Assembly: GCA_016199185.1 (NCBI GenBank)
Contig: JACQHE010000025.1
Span: 1-20,334 of the forward strand
Origin: Candidatus Gottesmanbacteria bacterium
GTDB lineage: Bacteria; Patescibacteriota; Microgenomatia; UBA10105; UBA927
Reading direction: 5' to 3'
DNA length: 20,334 bases
The translations under genes were made by a program, and so were the position numbers. This document shows positions 13,490-20,127 of this stretch, one piece after another (positions within the stretch are counted from its first letter, which is position 1; every line of letters starts with the position of its first letter). A model generated the notes under the pieces. That model saw only the letters and a program-made list of their open reading frames with translations. It made no database searches and was not told the origin of the DNA.

Positions 13490-13517
13490 TTGACAACCTG
13501 TCTATTTCCGATAAACT
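13490..13517 (+). promoter_or_regulatory. Promoter of the SUF operon
   Basis: TTGACA (13490-13495) and TAAACT (13512-13517) are 16 bp apart. The last two bases of the -10 box overlap the palindromic operator, so a bound regulator would block RNA polymerase. The predicted leader is about 14 bases, with no Shine-Dalgarno sequence. Confidence 0.6.
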
Positions 13518-13537
13518 GATACTCACTAAGTATCAGT
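13515..13537. promoter_or_regulatory. Palindromic operator of the Rrf2-type regulator
   Basis: A perfect inverted repeat with 9-bp arms, ACTGATACT (13515-13523) and AGTATCAGT (13529-13537), with spacer CACTA. It lies between the -10 box and the ATG at 13538 of the rrf2 gene. Position and symmetry suggest autoregulation by the Rrf2 dimer. Confidence 0.7.
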
Positions 13538-13924
13538 ATGCATTTCCAGAAACACGAGCACTACGCACTTCTGCTAATGGGCGAACTGGCCCGGAGAAAC
13601 GGGGTTGAACCCCTGTCGCTTACTTCCGTATCAAGAGATCATGGGATCTCGCTTCCCTTTTTGAAGAAAATAGTCCGATCGTTACGCCTCGCCGGCCTCG
13701 TGCAGAGCAAAGAGGGGTTCGGGGGAGGGTATATAGTAGCCCGCCAACCAGAGTCCATTTCCATTTGGGAAATATTGTCCTCCTTTGAGGTAATGCATGA
13801 TAAAAAACCAGAGAGTGTTGTATGCCCGCTGAATGCTTCATGCTTGCCGCAGCATATCCGTTCGATTGTTTCCCAAACGATTCAAGATCGCCTCGAGCGT
13901 ATTTCTCTTAAGGAAGCAATATGA
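13538..13924 (+). CDS. Rrf2-family Fe-S-responsive transcriptional regulator
   Basis: The 128-residue protein is a winged-helix repressor of the IscR/NsrR/SufR-like Rrf2 family: YALLLMGELARR (helix 1), the recognition region GISLPFLKKIVRSLRLAGLV (36-55), the wing KEGFGGGYIVAR (58-69), and then ISIWEIL. IscR binds [2Fe-2S] through three cysteines (x5 spaced) and a histidine. Here only C96 and C102 are present, and the third cysteine position is Arg; H106 follows. Cluster binding may therefore use a different ligand set or be lost. As first gene of the SUF operon, behind its own operator and joined to sufC by an ATGA overlap, it is very probably the operon's regulator. Confidence 0.88.
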   Translation: MHFQKHEHYALLLMGELARRNGVEPLSLTSVSRDHGISLPFLKKIVRSLRLAGLVQSKEGFGGGYIVARQPESISIWEILSSFEVMHDKKPESVVCPLNASCLPQHIRSIVSQTIQDRLERISLKEAI

Positions 13925-14763
13925 CACTTACGATCCAAAACCTTCATGTTTCCGTGGAAGGCAAGGAGGTGCTTAAGGGGATTTCCCTTAACGTGAGCTC
14001 CGGTGAGGTTCACGCCATCATGGGGCCCAACGGAAGCGGGAAGTCCACCCTTGCGTATGCGCTGATGGGACACCCCTCCTATAAATGTCAAATGTCGCGC
14101 CGTCGCCAAAGCGGCTATGGCGCGTCGGCGACAAATGTCAAATGTCAAATGAAGGTCGGAAAGAAAAATCTTATGCTTCTCTCTACGCAGGAGCGGGCGA
14201 GGGCGGGGCTGTATCTGGCCGTCCAGTCGCCTATTGCCATCCCAGGCGTCACTGTTATGCAGCTGCTGCGCACCGCCTATCAGCAAATCCACGGTGCTTC
14301 ACACAAAAAAGAGGACAAGCAGACGATTCAAAATCCTGTCCTCGCCCGACGGTGGCAGGCAAACGGTATGGGACTGTCGGAGTTTACTGCCATGGTGAAA
14401 CAGAGCGCAAAATCCCTCCGCCTGGATGAGTCGTTCCTACATCGCAGCATCCATGACGGATTTTCCGGCGGAGAAAAGAAAAAAGTAGAAATGCTCCAGG
14501 CGTTAATTTTGTCTCCGAAGTTTGCCATTTTTGATGAGATTGATACGGGGCTTGATGTAGACGCGTTGCGTGTCGTGGGGAAGGGGATCGAGCTTCTGCG
14601 CAAACGTGGCACAGGCGTCATCGTCATCACCCATTACAACCGGATTCTGCGCTACGTCACACCCGACGTTGTGCACGTGTTGGTTCAGGGCACCATAGTC
14701 GCTACCGGTGCCTCGGCACTGGCCAGAAAGATCGAGAAAGAGGGATATGCGAAATACGTATAA
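13921..14763 (+). CDS. sufC: Fe-S cluster assembly ATPase SufC
   Basis: SufC is the ABC-type ATPase that drives the SufB-SufD scaffold. In the 280-residue product Walker A is GPNGSGKST (35-43), the Q-loop is Q102, the signature is FSGGE (181-185), Walker B is FAIFDEID (201-208) and the H-loop is H238. E. coli SufC has 248 residues; the difference is mostly residues 55-77, which are wholly encoded by a DNA repeat (14083-14151) placed between GHPSY and KVGKK, in the region leading to LLSTQERARAGLY. A second longer-than-usual segment (about 126-150) contains the inverted repeat GAGGACA/TGTCCTC (14311-14343). The ATG overlaps the rrf2 stop, with AAGGAAG 5-6 bases upstream. All catalytic motifs are intact, so the protein should work. 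Confidence 0.95.
   Translation: MTLTIQNLHVSVEGKEVLKGISLNVSSGEVHAIMGPNGSGKSTLAYALMGHPSYKCQMSRRRQSGYGASATNVKCQMKVGKKNLMLLSTQERARAGLYLAVQSPIAIPGVTVMQLLRTAYQQIHGASHKKEDKQTIQNPVLARRWQANGMGLSEFTAMVKQSAKSLRLDESFLHRSIHDGFSGGEKKKVEMLQALILSPKFAIFDEIDTGLDVDALRVVGKGIELLRKRGTGVIVITHYNRILRYVTPDVVHVLVQGTIVATGASALARKIEKEGYAKYV
14083..14151 (+). repeat. AAATGTC repeat element with palindromic core, in frame in sufC
   Basis: Two units of AAATGTC (14083-14096), a 36-bp G+C-rich core (14097-14132) with GTCGCC...GGCGAC and GCGCC...GGCGC symmetry, then two and a part units of AAATGTC (14133-14151). The 69 bp add exactly 23 codons, residues 55-77 of SufC. Tandem outer units around a palindromic centre are what a small repeat element would look like; insertion is inferred because relatives lack this segment. 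Confidence 0.75.
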
Positions 14764-17356
14764 ATATGGCTTTCATAAGCCGGAGCATTACGTTTTCAAG
14801 TCCAAAAGAGGTCTGGATCAGGGCGTCGTAGAACACATAAGCGTCAGGAAAAATGAGCCCCCATGGATGCGGCAGTTGCGCGTGAGAGCGCTGGGCCAAT
14901 TTTACCGGAAGCCTCTTCCTCTATGGGGCGGTAATCTGACCGGCATCAATTTTGACAATATTTTCTATTACATCAGCCCCACGGATAAAAAAGCATCGCG
15001 ATGGGAAGACCTGCCGGAGGAGATTCGCGATACCTATGACCGGATAGGTATCCCCGAGGCGGAAAAGAAGTTTTTGGCCGGAGTGAGCGCCCAGTATGAA
15101 TGTATTACCGGTGACGCATTAGTGTTCGGAGAGAATGGAGTGACACGGCTTCAAGACATAGAACCACAGATGTATATTTATGCATTGAATGAACAGACCA
15201 AAAAATTGGAAAAACAGAAAGTGCTTGGTGTTTCAGTTAAAGGGAAACGGCCCATTTATGAAGTAAAAGTTGCAGGGAGAATTATTCGCTGCACCCAAAA
15301 TCACCCCTTACTTACTTTACGTTTTGAGCGGCCATTGGACAGAAAAAGAGGCCGTTTCTCTACCCAATGGGAATACCTTCGCAATCTTCATGTTGGTGAT
15401 TACGTAGGGATAGTAAAAAATTTTCCAGAAGGAGGAAAATCATACTCCTTGCCCCCTCCCTTATTGAATAAGACTTATATCGGACGAAACCAATACGGCT
15501 CATATCAGGTGTGCGCTGATTGGTTATATCAACGGACACAGAAAACACTTCGTATCCCCTCAAAAACATCAGAGAATCTCCTTTGGCTTATCGGTCTATA
15601 CATGGGAGATGGGTATATATCCCGTACATCTCGAAAATTAGGCACCCAAGTACTCAGTCTCGCAATTCCTCAAACAGAACTAGGACTTAGAAAAAAAGTG
15701 AGTCACGTAGTTCGCGACGTATTTGGGTATGAGGTGTCAAAAGATAGTGACCCCTATCGTATGAGGATTTTTTCATCTCCCATTATGTATTTATTCAAGA
15801 TGCTTTTGCTTGAAGGATCTGCAAGAACCAAGAAGCTCCCCTTATGGGTATTCGGTTTACCTAAATCGCAAAGACTAGCCTTTATGGGAGGGTATATCGA
15901 TTCAGATGGGTACCTGCGTAATGGTAAAAAGAATTGTGATGCCTGGATTACAAGCGTCAATCGGCAGCTTCTTGAATCTGTCCATATGCTCGCAATTTCC
16001 TGCGGTTTGCATGCCACAGGTATACACGAGTTCACTTTTTTCCCTGACGTTTTCGACAAAAAGAGGAAAAGTATAGGATATCGATTGCAAATAACTGGTG
16101 ACCTTCTTCCCTTGGCCTCCTATTCGTGGAAAGTACAAAACGGATTTACGCCGCGGAATTATTATCACACCTACGGATCGCACCACGGGTCTCCCATTGA
16201 TTCGTATATAAGCGATGAAATAGGATTTGGCGTTGTTCAAAAAATAACACCTGTTGGCGAAGAGCCCGTTTATGATATCGAAGTAGAAGGCCATCATAAT
16301 TTTATTGCCAACGGTATCGTGGTTCATAACTCCGAAGTCGTTTATAAAAGCATCCAGGACACGCTCCGGAAGAAAGGCGTCGTGTTTCTTGATATGGATT
16401 CGGGTCTTCGTGAGTATCCCGAGATTGTTAAGCAATACTTCGGCACCATCATCCCGCCTGGAGATAACAAATTTGCCGCGCTCAACAGCGCTGTTTGGTC
16501 CGGCGGCTCATTCGTCTACGTGCCCAAAGGAGTGAAGGTCGATCTTCCCCTTCAGGCGTACTTTCGCATCAATGCAGCCAACATGGGGCAGTTTGAGCGT
16601 ACCCTCATCATTGCGGAGGAGGGAAGTTTTGTATCATATTTAGAAGGATGCACCGCACCCGTATATACGACTGACTCGCTCCATAGCGCCGTCGTGGAGA
16701 TCATCGTAAAAAAAGGCGCACGGGTGCGCTACACTACGATCCAAAACTGGAGTACGAACGTTTATAACCTGGTCACCAAGCGGGCCAGAGTAGAAGAAGA
16801 GGGAGTCATGGAATGGGTTGACGGGAATTTAGGTTCGAAAATTACGATGAAGTACCCTTCGGTGTATTTAGTCGGGAGAAAAGCCCGGGGAGAGATTCTT
16901 TCCATTGCCTACGCCGGTCACGGGCAGCATCAGGATGCGGGCGGCAAGGCGGTTCACCTTGCGCCGGAAACCACGTCGCAGATCATCTCTAAATCCATCA
17001 GCCGCGGCGGCGGCAGGACGTCGTATCGGGGATTAGTGCAGGTTGCCCCAAATGCCAAAAATAGCAAGAGCAAGGTGGTCTGCGACGCCCTCCTTCTGGA
17101 TGAAGCGTCGCGCTCCGATACCTATCCCACGATGAAGATTGACCACCAGGACGTCACCATCGAGCACGAGGCGACGGTCTCTAAAATCGGCGACGAGCAA
17201 CTCTTTTATCTGACCAGCCGTGGAATTGACAAAGCCCAAGCAGAGTCAATGATCGTCAACGGCTTCATCGAGCCGATCGTCAAAGAACTGCCCCTTGAGT
17301 ACGCCGTGGAACTCAATAGACTTATCCAATTACAGATGGAGGGCTCGGTAGGGTGA
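14747..17356 (+). CDS. sufB: Fe-S cluster scaffold SufB precursor, with intein
   Basis: SufB is the core scaffold subunit. The 869-residue precursor splits into an N-extein of 118 residues, an intein of 410 residues and a C-extein of 341 residues, giving a mature SufB of about 459 (E. coli 495). The junctions restore the conserved GVSAQYE-SEVVYKS. Later family segments are NSAVWSGGSFVYVPKGV, EGCTAP, EWVDGNLGS and KVVCDALLLDEASRSDTYP; the Cys encoded at 17081-17083 matches the cysteine on which E. coli SufB is thought to build the cluster. The frame is open from 14708, but ATG 14747 (just after AGAAAGAGGG) gives the normal N-terminus and a 17-bp overlap with sufC. Activity of the SUF system depends on splicing. 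Confidence 0.95.
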   Translation: MRNTYKYGFHKPEHYVFKSKRGLDQGVVEHISVRKNEPPWMRQLRVRALGQFYRKPLPLWGGNLTGINFDNIFYYISPTDKKASRWEDLPEEIRDTYDRIGIPEAEKKFLAGVSAQYECITGDALVFGENGVTRLQDIEPQMYIYALNEQTKKLEKQKVLGVSVKGKRPIYEVKVAGRIIRCTQNHPLLTLRFERPLDRKRGRFSTQWEYLRNLHVGDYVGIVKNFPEGGKSYSLPPPLLNKTYIGRNQYGSYQVCADWLYQRTQKTLRIPSKTSENLLWLIGLYMGDGYISRTSRKLGTQVLSLAIPQTELGLRKKVSHVVRDVFGYEVSKDSDPYRMRIFSSPIMYLFKMLLLEGSARTKKLPLWVFGLPKSQRLAFMGGYIDSDGYLRNGKKNCDAWITSVNRQLLESVHMLAISCGLHATGIHEFTFFPDVFDKKRKSIGYRLQITGDLLPLASYSWKVQNGFTPRNYYHTYGSHHGSPIDSYISDEIGFGVVQKITPVGEEPVYDIEVEGHHNFIANGIVVHNSEVVYKSIQDTLRKKGVVFLDMDSGLREYPEIVKQYFGTIIPPGDNKFAALNSAVWSGGSFVYVPKGVKVDLPLQAYFRINAANMGQFERTLIIAEEGSFVSYLEGCTAPVYTTDSLHSAVVEIIVKKGARVRYTTIQNWSTNVYNLVTKRARVEEEGVMEWVDGNLGSKITMKYPSVYLVGRKARGEILSIAYAGHGQHQDAGGKAVHLAPETTSQIISKSISRGGGRTSYRGLVQVAPNAKNSKSKVVCDALLLDEASRSDTYPTMKIDHQDVTIEHEATVSKIGDEQLFYLTSRGIDKAQAESMIVNGFIEPIVKELPLEYAVELNRLIQLQMEGSVG
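15101..16330 (+). other. SufB intein with LAGLIDADG homing endonuclease
   Basis: A 410-residue in-frame protein intron. Block A starts at Cys1 (CITGDALVF). Block B has TQNH (65-68). Two LAGLIDADG motifs, LIGLYMGDG (163-171, acidic D170) and MGGYIDSDG (262-270, acidic D269), mark a homing endonuclease. Block F is VYDIEVEGHHNF (390-401), and block G ends His409-Asn410 before +1 Ser. These are all the residues needed for class 1 splicing. The endonuclease motifs look intact, so the intein may still be able to home. The DNA is more A+T-rich than the exteins, consistent with separate origin. Confidence 0.95.
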
Positions 17357-17364
17357 GTCTTCAT

Positions 17365-17400
17365 AAGGTCACTCCTTGCAATGCTGCAAGGAGTGACCTT
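17365..17400 (+). terminator. Strong hairpin between sufB and sufD
   Basis: A perfect 16-bp stem AAGGTCACTCCTTGCA / TGCAAGGAGTGACCTT with loop ATGC starts 8 bp after the sufB stop. No run of T follows, so it is not a standard intrinsic terminator. It could slow or partly end transcription, or protect the 3' end of a processed rrf2-sufCB message, lowering sufD and later genes. Confidence 0.55.
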
Positions 17401-17411
17401 GAGAAATTCAG

Positions 17412-18023
17412 ATGAAAGTATTTAAACTCCAAGAAATAACGCAATCAAAACAGCAGTTTGCGTACACAGTAAAGAGCAATAGTAGTTTAATGCTTGTGTT
17501 GGTTTTGGCAAAATCAATCGATGCGGATGTTCATGTAGTTGTTCGTTTAACCGGTCGTGGAGCTTCAGCCAAGGTTATCGGCTTGGTAGTAGGTCGAGGT
17601 GATCATAAGATTACGATTCATACGGAGCAAATCCACGAGGCTCCGGAAACGACAAGCAACCTCCTTGTGAAGGCCGCGCTTTATGATGATGCTCAGTTCT
17701 CTTATGACGGCGTCATCCGCGTCGCGCGCGCGGCCCAAAAGTCCGACGCCTACCAGAAAAACGAAAACCTTTTGCTTTCACCGCACGCCCATGCCAGAAG
17801 CGATCCGGCGCTTGAAATTTTGGCTAATGACGTGCGCTGCACCCATGGCTCGACGACCGGCAAGCTCAACGAAGACCAATTATGGTATCTTGCCAGCCGC
17901 GGCCTGTCGCCCAAACAGGGTGAGGCGCTCTTAGTCAGGGGATTTTTCCAACACGCCATAGCCATGATTTCTGATACAATAAGCCGGGAAAAAGTTAGGA
18001 GGCAGTTATGGCAGACTTTATGA
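17412..18023 (+). CDS. sufD: Short SufD-like Fe-S cluster assembly protein
   Basis: SufD pairs with SufB in the SufBC2D complex. This product has 203 residues, about half of E. coli SufD (423), and corresponds to the C-terminal beta-helix and helical end: PALEILANDVRCTHGSTTGKLN (132-153) and WYLASRGLSPKQGEALLVRGF. C143 and H145 fit the Cys-x-His pair (C358/H360) that matters in E. coli SufD. No frameshifted N-terminal half is found upstream, since the hairpin after sufB fills the gap, so it is a compact natural form rather than a broken gene. It follows sufB by 55 bp and its end overlaps the next gene by 16 bp. Confidence 0.85.
   Translation: MKVFKLQEITQSKQQFAYTVKSNSSLMLVLVLAKSIDADVHVVVRLTGRGASAKVIGLVVGRGDHKITIHTEQIHEAPETTSNLLVKAALYDDAQFSYDGVIRVARAAQKSDAYQKNENLLLSPHAHARSDPALEILANDVRCTHGSTTGKLNEDQLWYLASRGLSPKQGEALLVRGFFQHAIAMISDTISREKVRRQLWQTL
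17972..17980 (+). promoter_or_regulatory. Possible internal promoter in the end of sufD
   Basis: TGATACAAT is a good extended -10 box. It lies 27 bp before the Rieske gene, with the strong AGGAGG ribosome site (17997-18002) between them. It could give sufS, sufU and the ferredoxin expression independent of the upstream hairpin. Confidence 0.4.
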
Positions 18024-18319
18024 AAGCATGTGCAGCCGGCGATATTGCGTCAGGCACTATGAAGACCATGGTCGTGGGTGGAAAAAAGATCACTGTTGCC
18101 AACCTCGACGGCGAGTTTTTTGCCGTTGACGATACCTGCAGCCACGAGCAGTGTTCTCTGGGAGAGGAAGGATTCTTAGACGGCAACGTCGTCACCTGCG
18201 GCTGCCACGGGGCGCAGTTTGATGTCACGAACGGAAAAGTAATGTCGCTTCCTGCTCCGACGGATGTGGCAAGTTACCCCGTGAAGCTGGAAGGCAACGA
18301 CGTTTTCATAAAGATATGA
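18008..18319 (+). CDS. Rieske [2Fe-2S] ferredoxin-like protein
   Basis: The 103-residue soluble protein has the Rieske cluster signature: C44-x-H46 (CSH) and C64-xx-H67 (CGCH), with the usual G-x-x-F after the second pair (GAQFD). It resembles the small ferredoxins of non-heme oxygenases (BphF-type) and NirD. In this operon it could pass electrons to cluster assembly or simply be a client; neither is shown. The start is fixed by AGGAGG 5 bases upstream. Its stop overlaps the sufS ATG as ATGA. Similar Rieske genes have been seen next to suf genes in other bacteria, which supports a functional link. Confidence 0.9.
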   Translation: MADFMKACAAGDIASGTMKTMVVGGKKITVANLDGEFFAVDDTCSHEQCSLGEEGFLDGNVVTCGCHGAQFDVTNGKVMSLPAPTDVASYPVKLEGNDVFIKI

Positions 18320-19506
18320 TTGATGTCCGTCGTGATTTTCCCCAACTTCGAAGAAGGATTAAGGGCAAGCCGCTGGTGTATTTGGATTCTGCAGCCACGT
18401 CGCTTAAGCCCCGTCAGGTGATCAAGAAGGAGCAGGAGTATTACACGCGCTACTGTGCCAACGTTTTCCGCGGGATTTATCGGACGAGCGAGGAGGCAAC
18501 GGAGGAATTTGAAAACGCGCGCACAAAAGTAGCAGCGTTCATCGGTGCAAAAGAGTCGTCAGAAGTGATATTTACCCGTAATACGTCAGAATCGATTAAT
18601 CTTGTTGCTTCGTCAATGAAAAAAACCGATGAAGTTGTCGTGACGATCATGGAACACCATTCCAACTTTGTTCCCTGGCAGCAGTTAGCAAAACTTAAGG
18701 TTTGGAAATTGGGCGAAGACGGAAGACTTGATATAGGAGAGTTAGAGACGTTGATAACCCGTAAAACAAGATTGCTGGCGATTACTGCCGTGTCCAATGT
18801 CCTTGGAACCATTAGTCCCATTAGACACATTTGTCGCATAGTCAAAAAAATAAACCCCAATTGTCTTGTACTTGTGGATGCTGCCCAGGCCGCTCCGCAC
18901 ATGAAAATAAATGTACAAGACTGGGGTGTGGACTTTGTCGCATTCTCAAGCCACAAGATGCTCGGGCCCACTGGGGTCGGCGTACTGTGGGGCCGCCGGG
19001 AACTCCTTGAACAATTACCGCCGTACCAGTACGGCGGAGAAATGATCAAAGAGGTTCATGTGGATAGAACCATATTTGCCGATCTGCCGCATAAGTTTGA
19101 GGCGGGCACGCCCCACATCGCCGGGGTCATTGGTCTTGGAGCGGCAGTTGATTATCTTCAATTTTTAGGAATGGGTGCGGTTCGAAAACACGAAATAGAG
19201 ATTACCGATTATGCGCTTAACGCGTTAAAGAGCGTTAAGGGAGTCACAATGTATGGACCACCCCATTCTAAAGATCGCGGCGGCGTCATCGCGTTTACCC
19301 TGAAAGGCATCCATGCCCATGATATCGCCCAACTTTTAGATGAAGACAACGTGTGCATTCGAGCCGGCCACCACTGCGCCATGCCGCTTCACGAATATCT
19401 CAAAATTCCGGCAACTGCAAGAGCATCGTTTTACGTTTATACCACCAGACAAGATATTGACGCGTTGGTAATTGGACTAGAAAAGATCAAAAAAATCTTT
19501 CAATGA
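18316..19506 (+). CDS. sufS: Cysteine desulfurase SufS
   Basis: SufS is the PLP enzyme that removes sulfur from cysteine and holds it as a persulfide. The 396-residue product has EHHSN (113-117, His stacking on PLP), VDAAQAAPH (188-196, Asp and Gln contacts), the PLP lysine K214 in SSHKMLGPTG, and the persulfide Cys354 in RAGHHCAMP, which is the short-loop sequence of group II (SufS-type) enzymes rather than IscS. Length is close to the usual 406. Coupling to the Rieske gene (ATGA) and to sufU (1-bp gap) marks it as an operon member. Group II enzymes need a partner to release sulfur, here SufU. Confidence 0.95.
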   Translation: MIDVRRDFPQLRRRIKGKPLVYLDSAATSLKPRQVIKKEQEYYTRYCANVFRGIYRTSEEATEEFENARTKVAAFIGAKESSEVIFTRNTSESINLVASSMKKTDEVVVTIMEHHSNFVPWQQLAKLKVWKLGEDGRLDIGELETLITRKTRLLAITAVSNVLGTISPIRHICRIVKKINPNCLVLVDAAQAAPHMKINVQDWGVDFVAFSSHKMLGPTGVGVLWGRRELLEQLPPYQYGGEMIKEVHVDRTIFADLPHKFEAGTPHIAGVIGLGAAVDYLQFLGMGAVRKHEIEITDYALNALKSVKGVTMYGPPHSKDRGGVIAFTLKGIHAHDIAQLLDEDNVCIRAGHHCAMPLHEYLKIPATARASFYVYTTRQDIDALVIGLEKIKKIFQ

Positions 19507-19507
19507 C

Positions 19508-19873
19508 ATGGATATTTATCGGGAAGCAATACTCGATCACTATAAACATCCCCGTAATTTCGGCCATCTCAAAAAACCGGATATAGTTATGGAAGAAGGC
19601 AACGTAACTTGTGGCGATAGGATCGTGATGGAAATTAAGTTTAAAGTTGGGATCGAGGACATCCGCTTCTCCGGCGAAGGCTGCGCCATCAGTCAGGCTA
19701 GTGCTTCCATGCTGACGGAAAAAGTGAAGGGAATGAACAAAGTACAAGTGAAGAAGCTGTCGCGTAAGGACATCGAGGACATGCTCGGCACGTCGCTTAC
19801 GCCCTCGCGGGTCAAATGCGCAACATTACCCCTTGAAGTACTGCAGAAGGCAATGGTATCCTTAAAGCCATAA
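19508..19873 (+). CDS. sufU: Sulfur-transfer/scaffold protein SufU (IscU-like)
   Basis: The 121-residue protein starts with YREAILDHYKHPRNFG, the SufU/NifU-type N-terminus, and carries three conserved cysteines: C35 in TCGD, C59 in GEGCAIS and C104 in VKCATLPL. In B. subtilis SufU a stretch of about 20 residues separates it from IscU; here C59-C104 spacing is 45 residues, close to IscU (43) and shorter than SufU (62). It therefore combines a SufU-like N-terminus with an IscU-like middle. It may act as zinc-dependent sulfur acceptor for SufS or as a scaffold. The TAA shares a base with the ferredoxin ATG (TAATG). Confidence 0.9.
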   Translation: MDIYREAILDHYKHPRNFGHLKKPDIVMEEGNVTCGDRIVMEIKFKVGIEDIRFSGEGCAISQASASMLTEKVKGMNKVQVKKLSRKDIEDMLGTSLTPSRVKCATLPLEVLQKAMVSLKP

Positions 19874-20127
19874 TGGACGACAATGACCCCAAAGTGAAGC
19901 GTAAAGTCCGTACGCTTACGATGCGGATAGACCGCTCTCTCTGCATCGGGGCGGCTACCTGTGTCGCCATTGCTCCCAAAGCCTGGGCGCTGGACGATGA
20001 AGCCAAGGCGATTATTCTTGACTCGGTCGAAGAGGAAACCGACGAGACGCTTCTGGAAGCAGCCAAGGGCTGCCCCGTCATGGCCATCTTCATCACCGAT
20101 GAGACCGGCAAACAGTTATATCCCTGA
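19873..20127 (+). CDS. Single-cluster ferredoxin, three-cysteine type
   Basis: The 84-residue protein matches the P450-type small ferredoxins: C24-IGAAT-C30 (CxxAxxC, second cysteine replaced by Ala), VAIAPKAWALDDEAKA, and C67-P-V-M-A-I. Three cysteines usually hold a [3Fe-4S] cluster, or a [4Fe-4S] cluster with another ligand. It is the last gene of the SUF operon, overlaps sufU by one base, and could be an electron donor to assembly or a client. Its 3' end overlaps a minus-strand gene remnant by about 12 bp. Confidence 0.88.
   Translation: MDDNDPKVKRKVRTLTMRIDRSLCIGAATCVAIAPKAWALDDEAKAIILDSVEEETDETLLEAAKGCPVMAIFITDETGKQLYP

Noticed and set aside
13882..14292. 136-codon open frame on the minus strand
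   Set aside because: It is antisense to sufC and its repeat element, with low-complexity translation.
15902..16435. 177-codon open frame on the minus strand
   Set aside because: It is antisense to the intein and sufB, without motifs or a ribosome site.
17972..17980. Internal promoter as a firm call
   Set aside because: It is kept only at low confidence: the -10 is good but there is no -35 box and it lies inside coding sequence.
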